From an uncultured Eubacteriales bacterium (GTDB taxonomy: Bacteria > Bacillota > Clostridia > Oscillospirales > Oscillospiraceae): DNA of 32,864 nucleotides. Shown here in pieces: positions 30,116 through 32,864 of this stretch (positions within the stretch are counted from its first letter, which is position 1; each line of letters starts with the position of its first letter). The notes beneath the pieces are model-generated. The model was not told where the DNA came from. It did no database searches and saw only the letters and a list, made by a program, of their open reading frames with translations. Where the stretch lies: NCBI GenBank assembly GCA_900546415.1, contig URCY01000014.1:1-32864 (forward strand), given 5' to 3'. The position numbers were made by a program, and so were the translations under genes.

Positions 30116-31009
30116 ATGACTGATCTGAACCTAATTTGCTTTCTGTTTCTGGCAAGGACGAAGAGTCTTTCGATGACTGCAAATGAGTTGTCGCTCAGCG
30201 AAAATACTGTTTTGCGCAATATTGAGAAGCTGGAGGAGGAATTCTCCTACCCGCTGTTTCAAAAGAATATTGGCCGTGTTAGACTGACGGTAGCTGGGGA
30301 ATATTACTACGATGTATTTCGTAAGTTTGAGTCAAAACTCAGAACGATGCTGGTGAGCGCAAATAATTCTAAGAACAAAGAAGAGTTACATATTGTGTGG
30401 AGTTCTTGGATCGGATGTCCCGATTGGCTTGAGGATATGATTAACGGTTATGCCGAGTTGAACCCGGACCTGGAGATTCGTCTGATCAATGACAGCATCA
30501 ACGATATCCCGGGGCTGTTTGAACGACGGGAAGTGGACGTTGTTTTTTCCTCAATATATATGTCCCGCTATTTGGCTTCACAGCACCATACGCTGCGACT
30601 GGAGGAACGACCAATCTTCCTTGCTGTGTCGGAGCATCATCTTCTCTCCGGAGAGAAACAGGTTTCGCCACAGTTTTCCGCCTTCCCAAATCTGACCGTC
30701 CCCATCGGGGAAGAATCACCGGTGGATACCACAAAACGGGTCAACGAGTTTCATGTACCGCTAGGGTATCTGCCAAAGCATATCGCGTTGTACGACAATT
30801 GGAATTCTGTTTATATCGATGTAGCACTTGGAAATGGCGTCTGCGTAACACCGGAAAACGAAATGCTCAAAAATAACGAGAACATTCGGCTGATTCCAAC
30901 CGGACGTACGGTGACTTTTGCTGTGAGCTGGATGAATTCGACGACCAGCCGACACACAAGGCTGTTTACCGATTATATCTTACAGAAGAGAGGCTGCAAC
31001 TGTGAATGA
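30116..31009 (+). CDS. LysR-family transcriptional regulator 1
   Basis: A 297-residue LysR regulator. The N-terminal winged helix-turn-helix spans about 1-60 (CFLFLARTKSLSMTANELSL, then ENTVLRNIEKLEEEF), and a LysR_substrate co-inducer domain fills the rest. The recognition helix has ENTVLRNI where the family usually has QSAVSRQI. The start follows GGGAGGATG. It overlaps the next regulator by eight bases. Adjacent to a catabolic operon with its own promoter, it is the likely sensor of the substrate or aglycone. Confidence 0.9.
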   Translation: MTDLNLICFLFLARTKSLSMTANELSLSENTVLRNIEKLEEEFSYPLFQKNIGRVRLTVAGEYYYDVFRKFESKLRTMLVSANNSKNKEELHIVWSSWIGCPDWLEDMINGYAELNPDLEIRLINDSINDIPGLFERREVDVVFSSIYMSRYLASQHHTLRLEERPIFLAVSEHHLLSGEKQVSPQFSAFPNLTVPIGEESPVDTTKRVNEFHVPLGYLPKHIALYDNWNSVYIDVALGNGVCVTPENEMLKNNENIRLIPTGRTVTFAVSWMNSTTSRHTRLFTDYILQKRGCNCE

Positions 31010-31898
31010 TGTGCAAATTATGGCGTTTCTCACAGCCGCGGACACACTCAGTTTTACAAAGACGGCAAATCAGATGTTTGTCACGCAACAAGCGGTCAGC
31101 AAGTATATCAATGAATTGGAAAAGTCGCTGAATCTTGTTCTGTTTGAACGCTTGAATACGTCTGTAAGGCTTACGCCGGAAGGGGAAAATCTAAGCAGAC
31201 TCCTTCGGGAGCTTTTAGATGATTACTATAAAGCAAAAGAACGAATCAATAATCATTATCGGCAGATGGAATTCAAACTCAGAATCGGCATCTGTGAAAC
31301 AATCAATCCTTTTGGTGAGATATGGAAGGGGATCAACGATTTTATTGCCCAAAATCCAAGTACTGTGTTTCGCGGGGGGCAGATTATGCTGGATGAGATA
31401 CAAGAGAAACTGAACGATGGGGAGTATGACCTTGTGATTGTGTCCAGTGAGAATGTTCCGCTGGGAAATGAGTACCACATACGGACGCTGGCAAATGAAA
31501 GGCCTTGCCTCTACGGCCCGGAAAAAATCTGCACGGGCAAGTTAGACAATAAGTGCTGGGGACTCCCGCTGATTCAGTTGGCATCCTGGAAATGGGGCTT
31601 TCTTGCTTGGAACAGAATCGTCTCCATTCGGATGACAAAGCTGGGTCTGCATCCGGAACGGAGTCTTGGTGTTCCCAATATGGAGTCGCTGCTGTCAGAA
31701 ATGCAGCTTAACCGCTATGTGGCAATTGCAGACGACAGGTTCGGCAGAGTATCAAGAATTCCGGGACTTGCGAAGTTTCCGCTCACGATACCAGGCGCGA
31801 TTTGCAGCGTCTGGAAAAAAAGCAATGAGAATCCAATTTTGTCGCTGTTTTCCGACGCACTGGAAAAGTACTGTAGCGGACAGGATCAGATTTTCTAA
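31002..31898 (+). CDS. LysR-family transcriptional regulator 2
   Basis: A 298-residue LysR regulator. The HTH is canonical: LSFTKTANQMFVTQQAVSKY (about 16-35) and INELEKSLNLVLFER, followed by the co-inducer domain. The start is GTG at 31002 with GAGAGG seven bases upstream, inside the end of the first regulator gene, so the two are co-translated. It resembles the first only in outline, so this is not a recent duplication. The pair might act as two sensors for two compounds or form a mixed complex; neither is shown. Confidence 0.9.
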   Translation: MNDVQIMAFLTAADTLSFTKTANQMFVTQQAVSKYINELEKSLNLVLFERLNTSVRLTPEGENLSRLLRELLDDYYKAKERINNHYRQMEFKLRIGICETINPFGEIWKGINDFIAQNPSTVFRGGQIMLDEIQEKLNDGEYDLVIVSSENVPLGNEYHIRTLANERPCLYGPEKICTGKLDNKCWGLPLIQLASWKWGFLAWNRIVSIRMTKLGLHPERSLGVPNMESLLSEMQLNRYVAIADDRFGRVSRIPGLAKFPLTIPGAICSVWKKSNENPILSLFSDALEKYCSGQDQIF

Positions 31899-31938
31899 AA
31901 ATCCCGCGATATCTTTTTCGGTGCAACGAGCCAAATTA

Positions 31939-31975
31939 AGCGGATGTAACGGATTTCAGTTACATCCGCTTTTTT
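31939..31975 (+). terminator. Terminator of the LysR pair
   Basis: A 12-bp stem (AGCGGATGTAAC and complement) with an 8-base loop, followed by TTTTT. Confidence 0.9.
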
Positions 31976-32039
31976 CTGCCTGTTTTTTGGACATAATGTG
32001 TGTTATACTGTTTATACCATCATGAAACGAGGTGTTCAT

Positions 32040-32759
32040 ATGAAAGGAGCAATTCAGAAAACCCCGCGATCCGATGAGCTGCTTCAGGCACTGCTCACAC
32101 ATTCAGCAGACCTTGCCGGGATAGAAGCTGTCCTTAAGCTGAAAGAATACTCCGGTGATGAGGTTTCCCGGGCAGGGTACGACTACGCGATGGAATGCTG
32201 GTCAGAGTGTCTTGATTATTTTAACAGGTGTCCCGAGGAGACTTGCTGCTCCGAGCCCGTTTTTATACCGAATATGCTCAGCAGCAATATGCCGCAGGTG
32301 TTCGAGCTGCTTTTGAAATACGGGCTGGATCCGAATGCTGTTTGCGAGGGGGAAACCGTATTAAGCAGCGTCTCAGGTGTTTATAATGAATACATTGCAG
32401 CAGATACCATGGCGTTGCTCATGGAGCACGGCGGAAATCCAAGCCTTGCCGTCAGCGGAGAAAGCCTTTCCGATCGTATCGATTTCGATCTCATGTTTGG
32501 CGCTTTTGAGCAGGAAAACAGAAGAATATACGATTCCGTTGTTCATTGCTGGTTTGTCCTGCTTGGCTATCGGGCCGACGCCTCATTGGATCTATTCGCA
32601 CGGCGCCGCTTAGAATGCCGCCTTCCCGCGTTCAGGCTTGAAGACTTAAAAGACCACCGAAATTACTATTACGGGCTTTCAAATGTACATAGTCGCGGAG
32701 AAGATTGGTCTTTGCACATCTTTGATAAGAGGACTCGTTGGGAAGTCGTCAGGCTTTAA
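32040..32759 (+). CDS. Ankyrin-like protein of unknown function
   Basis: A 239-residue soluble protein, mostly helical. The middle shows two ankyrin-like units: MPQVFELLLKYGLDPNAVCEG (about 84-104) and AADTMALLMEHGGNPSLAVSG (about 119-139). The N-terminus (HSADLAGIEAVLKLK) may be a degenerate unit. No signal peptide or catalytic motif is seen. The ATG at 32040 with GAGGTG upstream is preferred over two earlier in-frame ATGs. It is monocistronic with its own terminator; ankyrin repeats normally bind other proteins, but no partner is evident. Confidence 0.75.
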   Translation: MKGAIQKTPRSDELLQALLTHSADLAGIEAVLKLKEYSGDEVSRAGYDYAMECWSECLDYFNRCPEETCCSEPVFIPNMLSSNMPQVFELLLKYGLDPNAVCEGETVLSSVSGVYNEYIAADTMALLMEHGGNPSLAVSGESLSDRIDFDLMFGAFEQENRRIYDSVVHCWFVLLGYRADASLDLFARRRLECRLPAFRLEDLKDHRNYYYGLSNVHSRGEDWSLHIFDKRTRWEVVRL

Positions 32760-32770
32760 TAACGCTTTTT

Positions 32771-32803
32771 CGGAGCGGGTTTACGCCTGCTCCGTTTCTT
32801 TAT
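32771..32803 (+). terminator. Terminator of the ankyrin-like gene
   Basis: A 9-bp stem (CGGAGCGGG / CCTGCTCCG, one G-T pair), followed by TTTCTTTAT. MITE copy E starts four bases later. Confidence 0.8.
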
Positions 32804-32807
32804 CTAA

Positions 32808-32864
32808 GAAACCTCTGAATAAATCGGCTGCGGCGCTCAGCGGGTCTTTTGCCCCAACTTATCG
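32808..32864 (+). repeat. MITE copy E, left-hand part (truncated by window end)
   Basis: 57 bases matching the left end of the 159-bp repeat (GAAACCTCTGAATAAATCGG and onward), with one change in the terminal GGAACC. The four bases before it are CTAA, a YTAR-type target. The right part is outside the window. Confidence 0.88.

Overview
The window looks like chromosomal DNA from a spore-forming, GC-rich anaerobic Clostridia, most likely a gut Oscillospirales (Ruminococcaceae/Oscillospiraceae-type) organism. The grounds are a complete spoIIAA-spoIIAB-sigF sporulation operon, a KtrAB-type potassium system, a Firmicute-style GH25 lysozyme, and the mix of IS200/IS605 and conjugative-element debris. 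The genus is inference. Both ends of the window lie inside copies of the same 159-bp repeat, so it may be an assembly contig that broke at repeats.

Layout. (1) 1-1740: the forespore sigma factor operon, bounded by repeat fragments. (2) 1742-6550: a very large secreted modular cell-wall hydrolase on the minus strand (C39-like peptidase region, five Bsp-like beta-sandwich repeats, three ricin-type lectin domains, C-terminal GH25). (3) 6800-7750: an IS200/IS605-type element whose transposase gene is cut by a 159-bp MITE with a TTAA target duplication. A second, inverted MITE copy follows. (4) 7751-13340: housekeeping genes pnp and rpsO, a lipoprotein, a small-multidrug-export-family membrane protein and a GtrA-family protein. 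(5) 13349-15675: ktrA/ktrB-type potassium uptake genes behind an unusually long, structured leader with an attenuator-like terminator. (6) 15755-15968: initiator tRNA-fMet with its own promoter and terminator.

Downstream of the tRNA the base composition drops by eye from roughly 60-70% GC to about 50%, and a scar of conjugative-element gene fragments (about 16.28-16.9 kb) leads into a probable genomic island. The island carries a long co-directional operon (17073-29995): a CUT2-type ABC importer (double-NBD ATPase, two permeases, substrate-binding lipoprotein); an intracellular NagZ-like GH3 enzyme; a fumarate-reductase-like flavoprotein fused in frame to a beta-phosphoglucomutase; and two FadH/BaiCD-like old-yellow-enzyme flavo-iron-sulfur reductases. 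It ends in a strong terminator and is followed by two overlapping LysR regulator genes and an ankyrin-like protein.

The island operon is the most interesting candidate system. It reads as import of a glycosylated, unsaturated small molecule (for example a plant polyphenol or steroid-type glycoside), intracellular removal of the sugar, channelling of the sugar phosphate into glycolysis, and use of the aglycone as a reductive electron sink. The substrate is not determined by the sequence. The flavoprotein-phosphomutase fusion is the feature least like known pathways.
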